From Aquimarina intermedia (GTDB lineage: Bacteria > Bacteroidota > Bacteroidia > Flavobacteriales > Flavobacteriaceae): DNA of 64,000 nt. Positions 1-7,610 of this stretch are shown piece by piece. The DNA is taken from assembly GCF_008124785.1 (NCBI RefSeq), contig NZ_VNHU01000012.1:24029-88028 (forward strand), given 5' to 3'. Below the pieces are notes generated by a model, which worked only from the letters and a program-made list of their open reading frames with translations, was not told the DNA's origin and did not search any database. How positions within the stretch are numbered: position 1 is the first letter of the stretch; each line of letters opens with the position of its first letter. The position numbers and the translations under genes were made by a program.

Positions 1-161
1 TAATCGGATTTAATTGTGATTTGAATAAATTTTGTTATTATGGTATGAAAATTGGTTTTGTTGAATTAAATTTAATTATTGTCATTTTAATGAGTAAATT
101 GTTGCAGTATAGACAATAGTTTTTTACTAATTTTGATGTAAATTATCACAGTAACGCGCAA

Positions 162-168
162 TACTTTG
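162..168 (+). promoter_or_regulatory. Possible -7 promoter box upstream of the DUF922 gene
   Basis: TACTTTG resembles the Bacteroidota -7 box TAnnTTTG but is one base shorter between TA and TTTG. It lies about 63 bases before the ATG at 232. It overlaps an in-frame TTG at 166, which argues against translation starting there. Confidence 0.3.
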
Positions 169-231
169 CCCCGTATTGTCCGGTTGTTATTGGTGGTATT
201 GAGTGATAATGCAGGGCATAATTTTATAATT

Positions 232-765
232 ATGAGTAAATTTTTTACTATACTTTTATCTATATTTTTTTTAAATGATGGTTATGTTGAAAGATTTTCT
301 TATACCGAAAAAAGCATTTTAGATTGGTCAGATTTTCGCGGAGACCCAAGGCTTGACAATGATTTTGATGCGAGTGTAAATACAGGTATCACGTATCAAT
401 GGTCGTATAGTAAGGATAAAGAAGCGATAGAGCTTAAGTATGATGTTGACAGTTTTTGCTATCCCTTACTTTCTTGGGTCAAAAAAGGACAAATGACTGA
501 TTACCTGTTAGCACATGAGCAACTTCATTTTGATATTTCTGAATTGCATGCGCGAATTATGCGAAAACGTCTCAAAGAATATAAGCCAGGTAAGAATATT
601 CGTCGTGACTTAAACAAGATGTATAAACTTGTTGAGCGGATGCGAACGAACATGCAGGAGCAGTATGATATTGAAACCGATCACTCTCGTAATAAAGAGA
701 GTCAGAAAAAATGGGAAGAGAAAGTGAATCGCTTGATTCAATACTATGATGGTTTTGCTAAATAA
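232..765 (+). CDS. DUF922 family secreted zincin-like protein
   Basis: A 177-residue protein that begins with a hydrophobic signal-like stretch (residues 1-18), so it is probably exported. Residues 95-99 read HEQLH, an HExxH zinc-protease motif, followed by a helix with further His and Glu; this matches the DUF922 (putative zinc metalloprotease) family. The C-terminal third is highly charged and helical. The frame is open from a TTG at 166, but I chose the ATG at 232 because it starts the signal peptide and lies downstream of the possible promoter. The DUF3820 gene follows 15 bases later, so the two are probably cotranscribed. Substrate unknown; protease activity is inferred from the motif alone. 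Confidence 0.75.
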   Translation: MSKFFTILLSIFFLNDGYVERFSYTEKSILDWSDFRGDPRLDNDFDASVNTGITYQWSYSKDKEAIELKYDVDSFCYPLLSWVKKGQMTDYLLAHEQLHFDISELHARIMRKRLKEYKPGKNIRRDLNKMYKLVERMRTNMQEQYDIETDHSRNKESQKKWEEKVNRLIQYYDGFAK

Positions 766-780
766 AAGTGCGTTTAAAGA

Positions 781-1005
781 ATGAATACTGATGCGCAAAA
801 AGCTTTTTTAGTAAAGTTGTCAACTGCCAAAATGCCTTTTGGCAAATTCAAGGATTATTATCTGATTGACTTACCTGAATACTATATCGTTTGGTACCAT
901 AATAAGGGGTTTCCTCAAGGAACTTTAGGGAAACAACTACAAACTATTTATGAATTAAAATTAAATGGTTTGGAGTATCTAGTAAGAAATATTAGAAAAA
1001 TGTGA
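781..1005 (+). CDS. DUF3820 family small protein
   Basis: A 74-residue protein matching DUF3820 over its whole length: an N-terminal MPFGKFK segment, then DLPEYYIVWY, a KGFPQGTLG turn and a C-terminal helix with KLNGLEYL. Some family members are annotated as putative quorum-sensing-regulated virulence factors, but no biochemical role is established that I know of. It has no signal peptide and should be cytoplasmic. It starts 15 bases after the DUF922 gene and probably shares its transcript. Confidence 0.8.
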   Translation: MNTDAQKAFLVKLSTAKMPFGKFKDYYLIDLPEYYIVWYHNKGFPQGTLGKQLQTIYELKLNGLEYLVRNIRKM

Positions 1006-1045
1006 GTAATAGTTTCCAGTTTTCTGCTCGGAGATTTTTTAGTAT

Positions 1046-1084
1046 AAAAAAAACTGTAACCACCTATTGAGCAGTTACAGTTTT
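1046..1084 (-). terminator. Intrinsic terminator of lysA
   Basis: A perfect inverted repeat, AAAACTGTAAC (1050-1060) with GTTACAGTTTT (1074-1084), sits between the convergent DUF3820 gene and lysA. On the minus strand it is followed by eight T residues, so it should end lysA transcription. It has only four T residues on the plus strand but may work in both directions. Confidence 0.85.
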
Positions 1085-1104
1085 CATTGATAGTGCTTTC
1101 TATT

Positions 1105-2334
1105 TTAATTTGCGGGAACTGCTTCAGAATTGATTTCTATTTCCACCTGATTATGCAATAAGTCTTCAAAATTTTCTCTTTTACGAATTAAATGTGCGCT
1201 ACCTTCATGCCATAAAACTTCTGCCGGTCTGTATCTAGAGTTATAGTTACTTGCCATAGAGAAACAATAGGCACCTGCATTTTTAAAAGCCAAGATGTCA
1301 CCTTCTTTTATTTCAGAGATTCTTCGGTTAGTAGCAAATGTATCAGTCTCACAAATGTAACCAACCACAGAGTAAAAGCGTTCTTTTCCCTCTGGATTGT
1401 TAATATTTATAATTTCGTGGTGTGAGTTATATAACATTGGTCTGATAAGGTGATTAAAGCCACTATCAACACCGGCAAACACCGTAGAAGTTGTCTGTTT
1501 TACCACATTAACCTTTGTTAGGAAATTACCTGCTTCACTAACTAAAAACTTACCGGGTTCGAATCCTAGGGTTAGGTCTTTACCATATTCTTTGCAAAAC
1601 GAATTAAAACGTCTTGTTAGCTTCTCGCCTAATTCTTCAATATTAGTTTCTATATCATTAGGCTTATAAGGTACTTTGAAACCACTACCAAAATCAATAA
1701 ATTCAAGATTTTTAAAATGTTTTGCAGTATCAAATAATATTTCACTCGCATATAAGAATACTTCAATATCCAGAATATCACTTCCTGTATGCATATGGAC
1801 TCCGTTAATATTCATTTCTGTATTCTCAACTATCCTCAAAACGTGGGGAATTTGATGTACTGAAATTCCAAATTTACTATCAATGTGACCAACAGATATG
1901 TTACTATTACCCCCGGCCATGACGTGTGGATTAATTCGGATACAAACAGGAACGTTTGGATATTTTGTGCCGAATTGTTCTAATATTGAAAGATTATCAA
2001 TATTTATTTGTACACCCATTTTTGAAACCCGTTCGATCTCTTCAAGCGATACACCATTAGGAGTATAGATGATGTTTTCCGGAGCGAAGCCTGCATGCAA
2101 TCCCAATCGAACTTCTTGAACAGAAACTGTGTCTAGACCTGCTCCCAAAGACTTCATTATCTTAAGAATCGAAACATTAGAAAGAGCCTTTACCGCATAA
2201 TTGAATTTTACCTGTTTAACCTTCTTGAAGGCGCTTGATAATCTGTGGTACTGTGTAGAAATTTTTTCGGAATCATATACATAAACCGGACTCCCAAATT
2301 GTGCTGCGATTTCTAATAAATCTGAATTCTTCAT
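1105..2334 (-). CDS. lysA: Diaminopimelate decarboxylase
   Basis: Decarboxylates meso-diaminopimelate to L-lysine, the last step of lysine synthesis, with PLP. The 409-residue protein has the alanine-racemase-like barrel with the PLP lysine at K49 (FNYAVKALSN), the HMHTGS and EPGKFLV segments, and a C-terminal sheet domain. It carries CETDTFA where the family has the catalytic Cys-Glu-Ser motif. Length and motifs are normal. It is transcribed alone, convergent with the DUF3820 gene and ending at a strong hairpin. dapD of the same pathway is about 28 kb away. Confidence 0.95.
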   Translation of the reverse strand: MKNSDLLEIAAQFGSPVYVYDSEKISTQYHRLSSAFKKVKQVKFNYAVKALSNVSILKIMKSLGAGLDTVSVQEVRLGLHAGFAPENIIYTPNGVSLEEIERVSKMGVQINIDNLSILEQFGTKYPNVPVCIRINPHVMAGGNSNISVGHIDSKFGISVHQIPHVLRIVENTEMNINGVHMHTGSDILDIEVFLYASEILFDTAKHFKNLEFIDFGSGFKVPYKPNDIETNIEELGEKLTRRFNSFCKEYGKDLTLGFEPGKFLVSEAGNFLTKVNVVKQTTSTVFAGVDSGFNHLIRPMLYNSHHEIININNPEGKERFYSVVGYICETDTFATNRRISEIKEGDILAFKNAGAYCFSMASNYNSRYRPAEVLWHEGSAHLIRKRENFEDLLHNQVEIEINSEAVPAN

Positions 2335-2354
2335 TACATGATATTTTAAGGGTA

Positions 2355-2362
2355 CGAAAGTA
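2355..2362 (-). promoter_or_regulatory. Candidate -7 box for lysA
   Basis: On the minus strand the sequence reads TACTTTCG, a 7/8 match to TAnnTTTG, 20 bases upstream of the lysA ATG. I saw no clear -33 element. Confidence 0.35.
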
Positions 2363-2482
2363 CTATTTTATATTAAAAAAAATTATTTTTTAAGTCTCAA
2401 ATACGTCATATTTCTATAAGGACATAAGGCCTTTTAATTTTATTTTAACGCTCGTTTATATACGTTAAGGACAGAGAATTAG

Positions 2483-2490
2483 TACTTTTA
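2483..2490 (+). promoter_or_regulatory. Candidate -7 box for the LON-domain gene
   Basis: TACTTTTA, a 7/8 match to TAnnTTTG, ends 8 bases before the ATG at 2499. If used, the mRNA would be nearly leaderless. Confidence 0.3.
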
Positions 2491-2498
2491 AAATAAAA

Positions 2499-3137
2499 AT
2501 GAGATTACCATTGTTTCCATTACCTCTTGTTGTTTTTCCCGGTGAACGCATACCACTTCATATTTTTGAACCAAGATATAAAGCGCTTATTCAGGATGTG
2601 CACAAGGATAAACTTACCTTTGGGATACCGGCGTACATTGATAAGGTTAGGGCTTACGGCACCGAGGTGGAACTAGAGTTGATTAAAACGACCTATGATG
2701 ATGGTAAAATTGATATAGTCTGTATAGGACAACGTGTTTTTAAAATTGAAAAATTTTACAAAAAACTACCCGACAAACTGTACGCAGGCGGAGAGGTTAG
2801 TTTTCAGCAGGATAACGACAATACGACTCAGGACCTTCAGGAAGAAGTCCTTCAGAATATTGCGAATCTATATTTTGAACTGACTATCGATAAACCCCCG
2901 ATATTTAATTATCCCCTTGTCAGCTATCAAGTAGCGCATAAAGTTGGCTTATCTATTGAGCAGGAATATCAACTATTAACGATTCGTAGTGAGATGGACC
3001 GTTTGCGGTATATTTTAAAGCATTTAAAGGTTACTATTCCTGTCATCAGAGAAATGAATAGAACCAAAGCTGTCATTCAGATGAATGGGCATTTTAAAAA
3101 TTTTGATCCATTGGATTTTGAAGATTTCGAAATGTAA
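2499..3137 (+). CDS. LON substrate-binding-domain protein
   Basis: A 212-residue protein made of the Lon protease N-terminal (LON) domain alone. It opens with LPLFPLPLVVFPGERIPLHI, the family hallmark, continues with FEPRYKALI and a sheet-rich core, and ends in a helical bundle around residues 125-190. It has no ATPase or protease domain. Such stand-alone LON proteins are common in bacteria; an adaptor or substrate-binding role is suspected but unproven. It has no signal peptide and no close partner: sucC follows from its own promoter. Confidence 0.85.
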   Translation: MRLPLFPLPLVVFPGERIPLHIFEPRYKALIQDVHKDKLTFGIPAYIDKVRAYGTEVELELIKTTYDDGKIDIVCIGQRVFKIEKFYKKLPDKLYAGGEVSFQQDNDNTTQDLQEEVLQNIANLYFELTIDKPPIFNYPLVSYQVAHKVGLSIEQEYQLLTIRSEMDRLRYILKHLKVTIPVIREMNRTKAVIQMNGHFKNFDPLDFEDFEM

Positions 3138-3255
3138 ACTAGCTATGAATTGATTGGGATCTCGTAATGTATACTTTCAAATTGCGTGTTTTGGTTAGCT
3201 TTAAAACCTTTAAGCATACGTCAGGTGTACTAGATCAGTTTTTTACTGTAAAAGA

Positions 3256-3287
3256 TTGGCACAGTTACCTCACTTTTCATATTTTTG
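3256..3287 (+). promoter_or_regulatory. sucC promoter (TTG-N21-TATTTTTG)
   Basis: A perfect TAnnTTTG box (TATTTTTG, 3280-3287) is preceded 21 bases earlier by TTG (3256-3258), close to the Bacteroidota -33/-7 layout. It lies 31 bases before the ATG at 3319. This rules out the in-frame TTG at 3256 as a start, since that codon is part of the promoter. Confidence 0.7.
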
Positions 3288-3318
3288 GACTCCTATTATA
3301 AAGGCAAAAAATAAAACT

Positions 3319-4512
3319 ATGAATTTACACGAGTATCAGGGTAAACAAATATTAAGCAGCTTTGGTGTACGCATTCAGCGTGGTATAGTTGCACATAATG
3401 CAAAAGAAGCAGTTGATGCAGCAAAACAGCTAACAGAAGAAACCGGTACAGGATGGCACGTAATTAAGGCTCAAGTACATGCAGGTGGACGTGGTAAAGG
3501 TGGTGGTGTGAAACTAGCCAAAAACTTAAAAGAGGTAGAAGAGATTGCAGGACAGATTATTGGAATGAATCTGGTTACACCACAAACTTCGGCTGAAGGA
3601 AAAAAAGTACATCAGGTATTAGTTGCAGAAGATGTATATTATCCTGGGGATAGTGAGCCTGATGAGTATTACATGTCAGTACTACTTAATAGAACTTCCG
3701 GACGTAATATGATCATGTATTCTACCGAAGGAGGTATGGATATAGAAACAGTTGCAGAAGAAACACCACATTTGATTTTTACTGAAGAAATCGATCCGAC
3801 TGTTGGTTTATTGCCTTTTCAAGCACGTCGTATAGCCTTCAATTTAGGGTTAAGCGGTACGGCTTTTAAAGAAATGACAAAATTTGTTGCCAATCTTTAT
3901 AAAGCGTATGTAGAATCTGACTCTTCACTTTTTGAAATCAACCCGGTGTTGAAAACCAGTGATAGTAAAATTATGGCAGTAGATGCCAAAGTTACGTTGG
4001 ATGAGAACGCACTTTACAGACATAAGGATTATGTTGAAATGCGTGATATACGCGAAGAGAATCCAATTGAAGTAGAGGCTAAAGAAGTTGGTCTTAATTA
4101 TGTTGACCTGGACGGAAATGTTGGATGTATGGTGAATGGAGCAGGGCTGGCAATGGCAACCATGGATTTAATTAAGCAGGCAGGTGGAGAACCGGCTAAC
4201 TTCCTTGATGTTGGTGGTACAGCAGATGCTAAACGTGTGGAGGAAGCATTTAGATTGATCTTAAAAGATGAGAATGTAAAAGCTATTTTAATTAATATCT
4301 TTGGAGGTATTGTAAGATGTGACCGTGTTGCTCAGGGGGTTGTTGATGCCTATAAGAACATGGGGGATGCAATTAAAGTACCTATCATTGTGCGATTACA
4401 AGGAACAAATGCTGATATAGCTAAAGAATTAATTGATAATAGTGGATTGGATGTACAAAGTGCAGTAGAGTTTCAAGAAGCTGCGGACAAAGTACAAGCT
4501 GTTATTGGATAA
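3319..4512 (+). CDS. sucC: Succinate-CoA ligase (ADP-forming) subunit beta
   Basis: The beta subunit of succinyl-CoA synthetase, which converts succinyl-CoA to succinate with ATP formation in the TCA cycle, paired with SucD. The 397-residue length is typical. It starts MNLHEYQGKQ, has an ATP-grasp domain with the nucleotide loop AGGRGKGGG near residue 56, and a C-terminal ligase domain (NGAGLAMATMDL, then NIFGGIVRCD). The ATG at 3319 matches the family start and lies downstream of the promoter. sucD is not next to it: a strong terminator follows at once, so the two subunits are encoded apart, as is common in this phylum. Confidence 0.96.
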   Translation: MNLHEYQGKQILSSFGVRIQRGIVAHNAKEAVDAAKQLTEETGTGWHVIKAQVHAGGRGKGGGVKLAKNLKEVEEIAGQIIGMNLVTPQTSAEGKKVHQVLVAEDVYYPGDSEPDEYYMSVLLNRTSGRNMIMYSTEGGMDIETVAEETPHLIFTEEIDPTVGLLPFQARRIAFNLGLSGTAFKEMTKFVANLYKAYVESDSSLFEINPVLKTSDSKIMAVDAKVTLDENALYRHKDYVEMRDIREENPIEVEAKEVGLNYVDLDGNVGCMVNGAGLAMATMDLIKQAGGEPANFLDVGGTADAKRVEEAFRLILKDENVKAILINIFGGIVRCDRVAQGVVDAYKNMGDAIKVPIIVRLQGTNADIAKELIDNSGLDVQSAVEFQEAADKVQAVIG

Positions 4513-4536
4513 TTAGCGTATATTTCAACCGTATAT

Positions 4537-4568
4537 AAAAATCGTCTGGATTCTAGAATTCAGACGAT
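4537..4568 (+). terminator. Intrinsic terminator of sucC
   Basis: AAAATCGTCTG pairs with CAGACGATTTT, and the inner bases continue the stem almost to the centre through one G-U pair. A run of about eight T residues follows on the plus strand. Confidence 0.9.
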
Positions 4569-4593
4569 TTTTTTTATACAATAATAGTATATT

Positions 4594-4872
4594 TTACAAT
4601 GTATTGGTTTTTTTAGATGGCTTTGTAGGGGTATTGGCCCCCTTTTCAGGCATAGGACCTCTTAAATGGATAATAAGACCGTTTAAAAAATTGCGTAATA
4701 TCTGATCCCCACACTCCATATACTTTGGATGATTCTCATTTCTGAAAAAAGCACCCAACTCACTTTTTGTCACTTTAAAATCTACCAAAGTGCAAATTTT
4801 TACTATATCATCGTCCCTCAGCTTATGAGCAACTCTTAATTTTTTAAAAATGTCATTATTTGTTAATCCCAT
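4594..4872 (-). CDS. DUF1456 family protein (YehS-like)
   Basis: A 92-residue protein with the DUF1456 signature: an N-terminal NNDIFKKLRVAHKL, a central KVTKSELGAFFRNENHPKY and a FLNGLIIHLRGP segment. The usual E. coli YehS has two copies of this fold; this one is shorter and ends in a Thr/Lys-rich tail. Function unknown. A perfect -7 box sits only 4 bases before the ATG, so its mRNA is probably leaderless. It is divergent from the TerB-like gene. Confidence 0.8.
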   Translation of the reverse strand: MGLTNNDIFKKLRVAHKLRDDDIVKICTLVDFKVTKSELGAFFRNENHPKYMECGDQILRNFLNGLIIHLRGPMPEKGANTPTKPSKKTNTL

Positions 4873-4876
4873 GTCG

Positions 4877-4884
4877 CAAAGATA
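4877..4884 (-). promoter_or_regulatory. Promoter -7 box of the DUF1456 gene
   Basis: TATCTTTG on the minus strand is a perfect TAnnTTTG box ending 4 bases before the ATG at 4872. Transcription would begin at or next to the start codon. Confidence 0.6.
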
Positions 4885-4911
4885 ACTATTTTTAAACTTT
4901 AAAAAAGAGAA

Positions 4912-4919
4912 TCACTTTG
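4912..4919 (+). promoter_or_regulatory. Candidate -7 box of the TerB-like gene
   Basis: TCACTTTG, a 7/8 match to TAnnTTTG, lies 41 bases before the ATG at 4961. It leaves almost no leader for the in-frame GTG at 4931, which favours 4961 as the start. Confidence 0.35.
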
Positions 4920-4960
4920 AGTAAGCAAGAGTGGGTCAAATTAAAATCAGAATAAAAAAT

Positions 4961-5362
4961 ATGTATAAAAAGGAGGAAAAACTAAGTTTGTTATCAGAAA
5001 TGATACACTTTGCAAAAGTGGATGGAGAACTGAAACCTATTGAGTATGATTTTATTTTGGCCGTAGCTTCTCAACTAGGAATTACCAAAGATGAAGTTGA
5101 TCAAGTTTCAGCTCATAAAGTAGACAGTAAAGTGCTAACTCCGGAGTCTCAGAGAATACTACAGTTTCATCGACTAACGCTGCTTATGAATGTGGATAAT
5201 ACGGCGAGCGAAGAGGAGATTTATCGCATAAAACAAATCGGCTTTAAAATGGGCTTACGCATGGAAGCCATGGATGCTGTCCTGAAAGAGATGCATAATT
5301 ACCCGAATAAGGTAATCCCTCCTCAAGAATTAATGGCTATTTTCACTAGATTTTACAACTAA
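4961..5362 (+). CDS. TerB-like family protein
   Basis: A 133-residue all-helical protein resembling the TerB / DjlA N-terminal fold: EKLSLLSEMIHFAKVDGEL near the start is the acidic metal-site helix of the family, with a matching second half (LLMNVDNTASEEE). TerB domains are linked to tellurite resistance and membrane-stress complexes, but no other ter genes lie nearby and the role here is unknown. The frame is open from a GTG at 4931; I prefer the ATG at 4961 because family members begin close to KEEKLSLL and the candidate promoter is just upstream. It converges on the PAS kinase, 14 bases apart. Confidence 0.75.
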   Translation: MYKKEEKLSLLSEMIHFAKVDGELKPIEYDFILAVASQLGITKDEVDQVSAHKVDSKVLTPESQRILQFHRLTLLMNVDNTASEEEIYRIKQIGFKMGLRMEAMDAVLKEMHNYPNKVIPPQELMAIFTRFYN

Positions 5363-5376
5363 AAATCGCCGGCTGA

Positions 5377-6426
5377 TTAAATGGCTATTGTAAATGTTGT
5401 GCCTTTGAGCTCTTTACTTTCCACGGTTATAGCTCCACCCAAAGCATTTATTTGAGATTTTGTAATAAACAGCCCAAATCCTTTTGAATCCGGATGGTCA
5501 TGAAAGGTATTTTTAAGACCAAAGATTTTATGGCCGTAGCGTTCTAAATCTATGCCGAGACCATTATCAGTAAAATGCAGTTTGGTTTTAGCTCCCATAC
5601 GTTCTGATACTATAGTAATAACGGGATCAACTTCTGGCTTTCGGTAGCGAATAGCATTAGAAACCAAATTGTAAAAAATATTTTCCAGATAGGTCCTGCT
5701 GTATTTTATACTTGGTACGCCAGTGAAATCAGCCACAATACGAGCATTATTATCAGTGATCATTTGATTAAGGTGTCTCTTTGTGCTTTCAAGTGTTTGA
5801 CTTAGGTCAACATGTTGTTTTTTAATATTTACTTTTCTGTTTATTTGGACGGTCCTCACTAACTGACGTAAGGTTTCATTAAGTGTTAATGAAGAATTTT
5901 CTAGTAAATCGATGTATTCTATCTGAGAGGGAGCAGGATTATTTTGTTTTAAAAAGTCAGAAAGCATCATGATATTGGATACCGGTGATCTTAAATTATG
6001 TGAAATTATATAGGCAAAATCCTCTAGCTGGCGGTTACGCTTGCTTAGTTCTCTAACCAAAGTTTCTAATTCATTCTTATCCTCTTTAAATTCAGTGATA
6101 TCTCGGGCAATCGCAAATAGGTCTCCCGTTTCTTGAAACGGTGTAGCGCTCCATTCTAACCAAATGTAGGAGCCATCAGCTTTGCGATATCTGTTTTCAA
6201 ATAATATAGAAGGTTTACCTTCTTTCAGCTTAGTAACCTCGTCCGCAGTTTTATGTAAGTCATCCTGATGTACAAAATTCGAAAAAGGTTGAGAAGTCAA
6301 TGTTTCAACTGTATATCCGAGTTTTTTTGACCATTGCGTATTAATTTTCTTAAGATAACCGTCAACATTTGCTATGCATAAGAGATCTTGACTCATCTCA
6401 AACAAGGCTTGATATTGTTCTTCCAT
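5377..6426 (-). CDS. PAS-domain sensor histidine kinase
   Basis: A soluble 349-residue histidine kinase. An N-terminal PAS domain (about 1-115, ending AIARDITEFKED) is followed by a short coiled coil, a HisKA domain with the phosphorylated His at H143 in SHNLRSP, and an HATPase_c domain with an N-box (NLVSNAIRYR), DNGLGID and a GFGLF G-box. No membrane segment is visible, so the signal is presumably cytoplasmic. No response regulator is adjacent on its side. It is clearly related to the two-PAS kinase at 7611-9059, with matching SQDLL(I)xIAN, FVH and SHNLRSPV segments, and is separated from it by hsp20 and a receiver gene. Confidence 0.9.
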   Translation of the reverse strand: MEEQYQALFEMSQDLLCIANVDGYLKKINTQWSKKLGYTVETLTSQPFSNFVHQDDLHKTADEVTKLKEGKPSILFENRYRKADGSYIWLEWSATPFQETGDLFAIARDITEFKEDKNELETLVRELSKRNRQLEDFAYIISHNLRSPVSNIMMLSDFLKQNNPAPSQIEYIDLLENSSLTLNETLRQLVRTVQINRKVNIKKQHVDLSQTLESTKRHLNQMITDNNARIVADFTGVPSIKYSRTYLENIFYNLVSNAIRYRKPEVDPVITIVSERMGAKTKLHFTDNGLGIDLERYGHKIFGLKNTFHDHPDSKGFGLFITKSQINALGGAITVESKELKGTTFTIAI

Positions 6427-6586
6427 TTGGGGGTTTGGGAATGTGAATCTGTTTGTTAGCTCATAAAGCTACAAAAAATATTAACATAAATTTAATAAAA
6501 TTTAAGCAATATGTGAAGTTAAACGGAATGAGTTAATGGTTTGTTTGATTTTGTTAATCCCGAACATACCGAAAACCCATCGATAT

Positions 6587-6631
6587 TGACATAAAGTCAG
6601 TCTCATTATGAGTAAATATGCCATTATGTCT
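6587..6631 (+). promoter_or_regulatory. Paired palindromic sites upstream of hsp20
   Basis: Two related 13-bp imperfect palindromes, TGACATAAAGTCA (6587-6599) and TGCCATTATGTCT (6619-6631), have centres 32 bp apart, about three helical turns, so they would lie on the same DNA face. They sit upstream of the sigma-54-like element and look like binding sites for an enhancer-binding activator. This is inferred from symmetry and position only. Confidence 0.45.
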
Positions 6632-6643
6632 TTATTTCTGTTA

Positions 6644-6659
6644 TGGAACTCAATTTGCA
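6644..6659 (+). promoter_or_regulatory. Sigma-54 (-24/-12) type promoter of hsp20
   Basis: TGGAAC, five bases, then TTGCA: GG at 6645-6646 and GC at 6657-6658 are separated by exactly 10 bases, as in the RpoN consensus TGGCAC-N5-TTGCA. Transcription would begin near 6670, about 35 bases before the hsp20 ATG. The overlapping TCAATTTG (6650-6657) is a 7/8 match to the housekeeping -7 box, so a sigma-A reading is also possible. Confidence 0.5.
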
Positions 6660-6704
6660 TAACACATATCAAAGTTTAAAAATTAATTATTAAAAATATA
6701 CGTT

Positions 6705-7142
6705 ATGAGTTTAGTAAAGAGAACAGACAGAATGCCTTTGTTATTAGAAGATTTCTTTAATACTGATTGGCTAGGAGGAACAACAAATCAAAGTAGAATA
6801 GGTTTTAATGTTCCAGCGGTAAATGTTATCGAAAATGATGATGAATTCGTAGTGCAGCTTGCGGCTCCCGGTTTGAAAAAAGAAAATTTTAATATTGAAT
6901 TGGATAATGATAAACTAACTATTTCTTCAAAAACTGAAACAGAAAATGAAGAAAATGAGGGAAGCCCTAAGTTTACAAGAAGAGAATTCATGTATAATGA
7001 CTTTAAAAGATCTTTTAATTTGCCGGACACGATTAACACTGGTGAGATTGCAGCGACTTACGAAGATGGTATTTTGCGAGCGGTACTTCCAAAAAGGGAA
7101 GAAGCAAAAGTTCAGCCTAAGCGTTTAATTGAAATTAAGTAA
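6705..7142 (+). CDS. Hsp20 family small heat-shock protein
   Basis: A 145-residue small heat-shock chaperone that holds unfolding proteins without ATP. The alpha-crystallin domain covers about 35-135: VPAVNVIENDDEF, APGLKKENF, a charged loop with EFMYNDFKRSF, then LPDTINTGEIAATYEDGIL. It ends RLIEIK, the I-x-I motif used in oligomer assembly. The upstream region holds a sigma-54-like promoter and two palindromes, and a terminator follows. It lies between two PAS-kinase genes transcribed the other way, so it is a single-gene unit. Confidence 0.93.
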   Translation: MSLVKRTDRMPLLLEDFFNTDWLGGTTNQSRIGFNVPAVNVIENDDEFVVQLAAPGLKKENFNIELDNDKLTISSKTETENEENEGSPKFTRREFMYNDFKRSFNLPDTINTGEIAATYEDGILRAVLPKREEAKVQPKRLIEIK

Positions 7143-7178
7143 TTAATCGCTCCTTGTAACCGAATTAACTACAATATG

Positions 7179-7208
7179 CGCCCTTACAAATAAGGGCGTT
7201 TATTTTTT
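7179..7208 (+). terminator. Intrinsic terminator of hsp20
   Basis: CGCCCTTA (7179-7186) and TAAGGGCG (7191-7198) form a perfect 8-bp stem with a CAAA loop, followed by TTTATTTTTT. The T run overlaps the stop codon of the convergent receiver gene. Confidence 0.88.
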
Positions 7209-7608
7209 AAAAAGTTTCTATTAATTCTTTCAATTGTTGCTCATTTATTGGTTTAATCAGATAATCTGATATACGTTCGTATTCTTTGGCGCGCTCAATG
7301 TCATCAGGATTATCAGAAGATGATAATATATAGATTTTAATATCCTTTTTAAGATCGGGAGCAATAGAATTAAATTCGTCCATAAATTGCCATCCATCCA
7401 TGATGGGCATATTGAGATCAAGCAGTATAAGATCAGGTAACTTTACTACCCCATTACTTACGGACTTTATGAAATTGATAGCTTCTTCTCCGTTTGAAAA
7501 GATGAGTAAACGTTCTTGCTGATGCAACTGTTGTACAAGTTTTTTGATTATGAATTGATGAATTATATCGTCATCAACTAAGCAAAGAGATAAGTTTTTA
7601 TTTGTCAT
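7207..7608 (-). CDS. Single-domain response regulator (receiver)
   Basis: A 133-residue CheY-type receiver with no output domain. Acidic pocket D12-D14, phospho-acceptor D64 (LLDLNMP), switch Ser at 96 (ILSSSD) and K119 (YLIKP) are all present. The start is 2 bases after the stop of the PAS-PAS kinase, so kinase and receiver form an operon and are very likely cognate. Without a DNA-binding domain it must act through protein contact or a phosphorelay; the downstream partner is not visible here. Confidence 0.92.
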   Translation of the reverse strand: MTNKNLSLCLVDDDIIHQFIIKKLVQQLHQQERLLIFSNGEEAINFIKSVSNGVVKLPDLILLDLNMPIMDGWQFMDEFNSIAPDLKKDIKIYILSSSDNPDDIERAKEYERISDYLIKPINEQQLKELIETF

Positions 7609-7610
7609 GT

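Noticed and set aside
1..165. A short frame (24 codons) from the ATG near 45
   Set aside because: AT-rich chance frame with no homology or ribosome site; the stretch looks non-coding.
166..231. Longer N-terminus of the DUF922 protein from a TTG
   Set aside because: The codon overlaps the possible promoter, and the ATG at 232 begins a clean signal peptide.
3256..3318. Extended N-terminus of SucC
   Set aside because: The TTG is the -33 element of the promoter; family members start at MNLHEYQGK.
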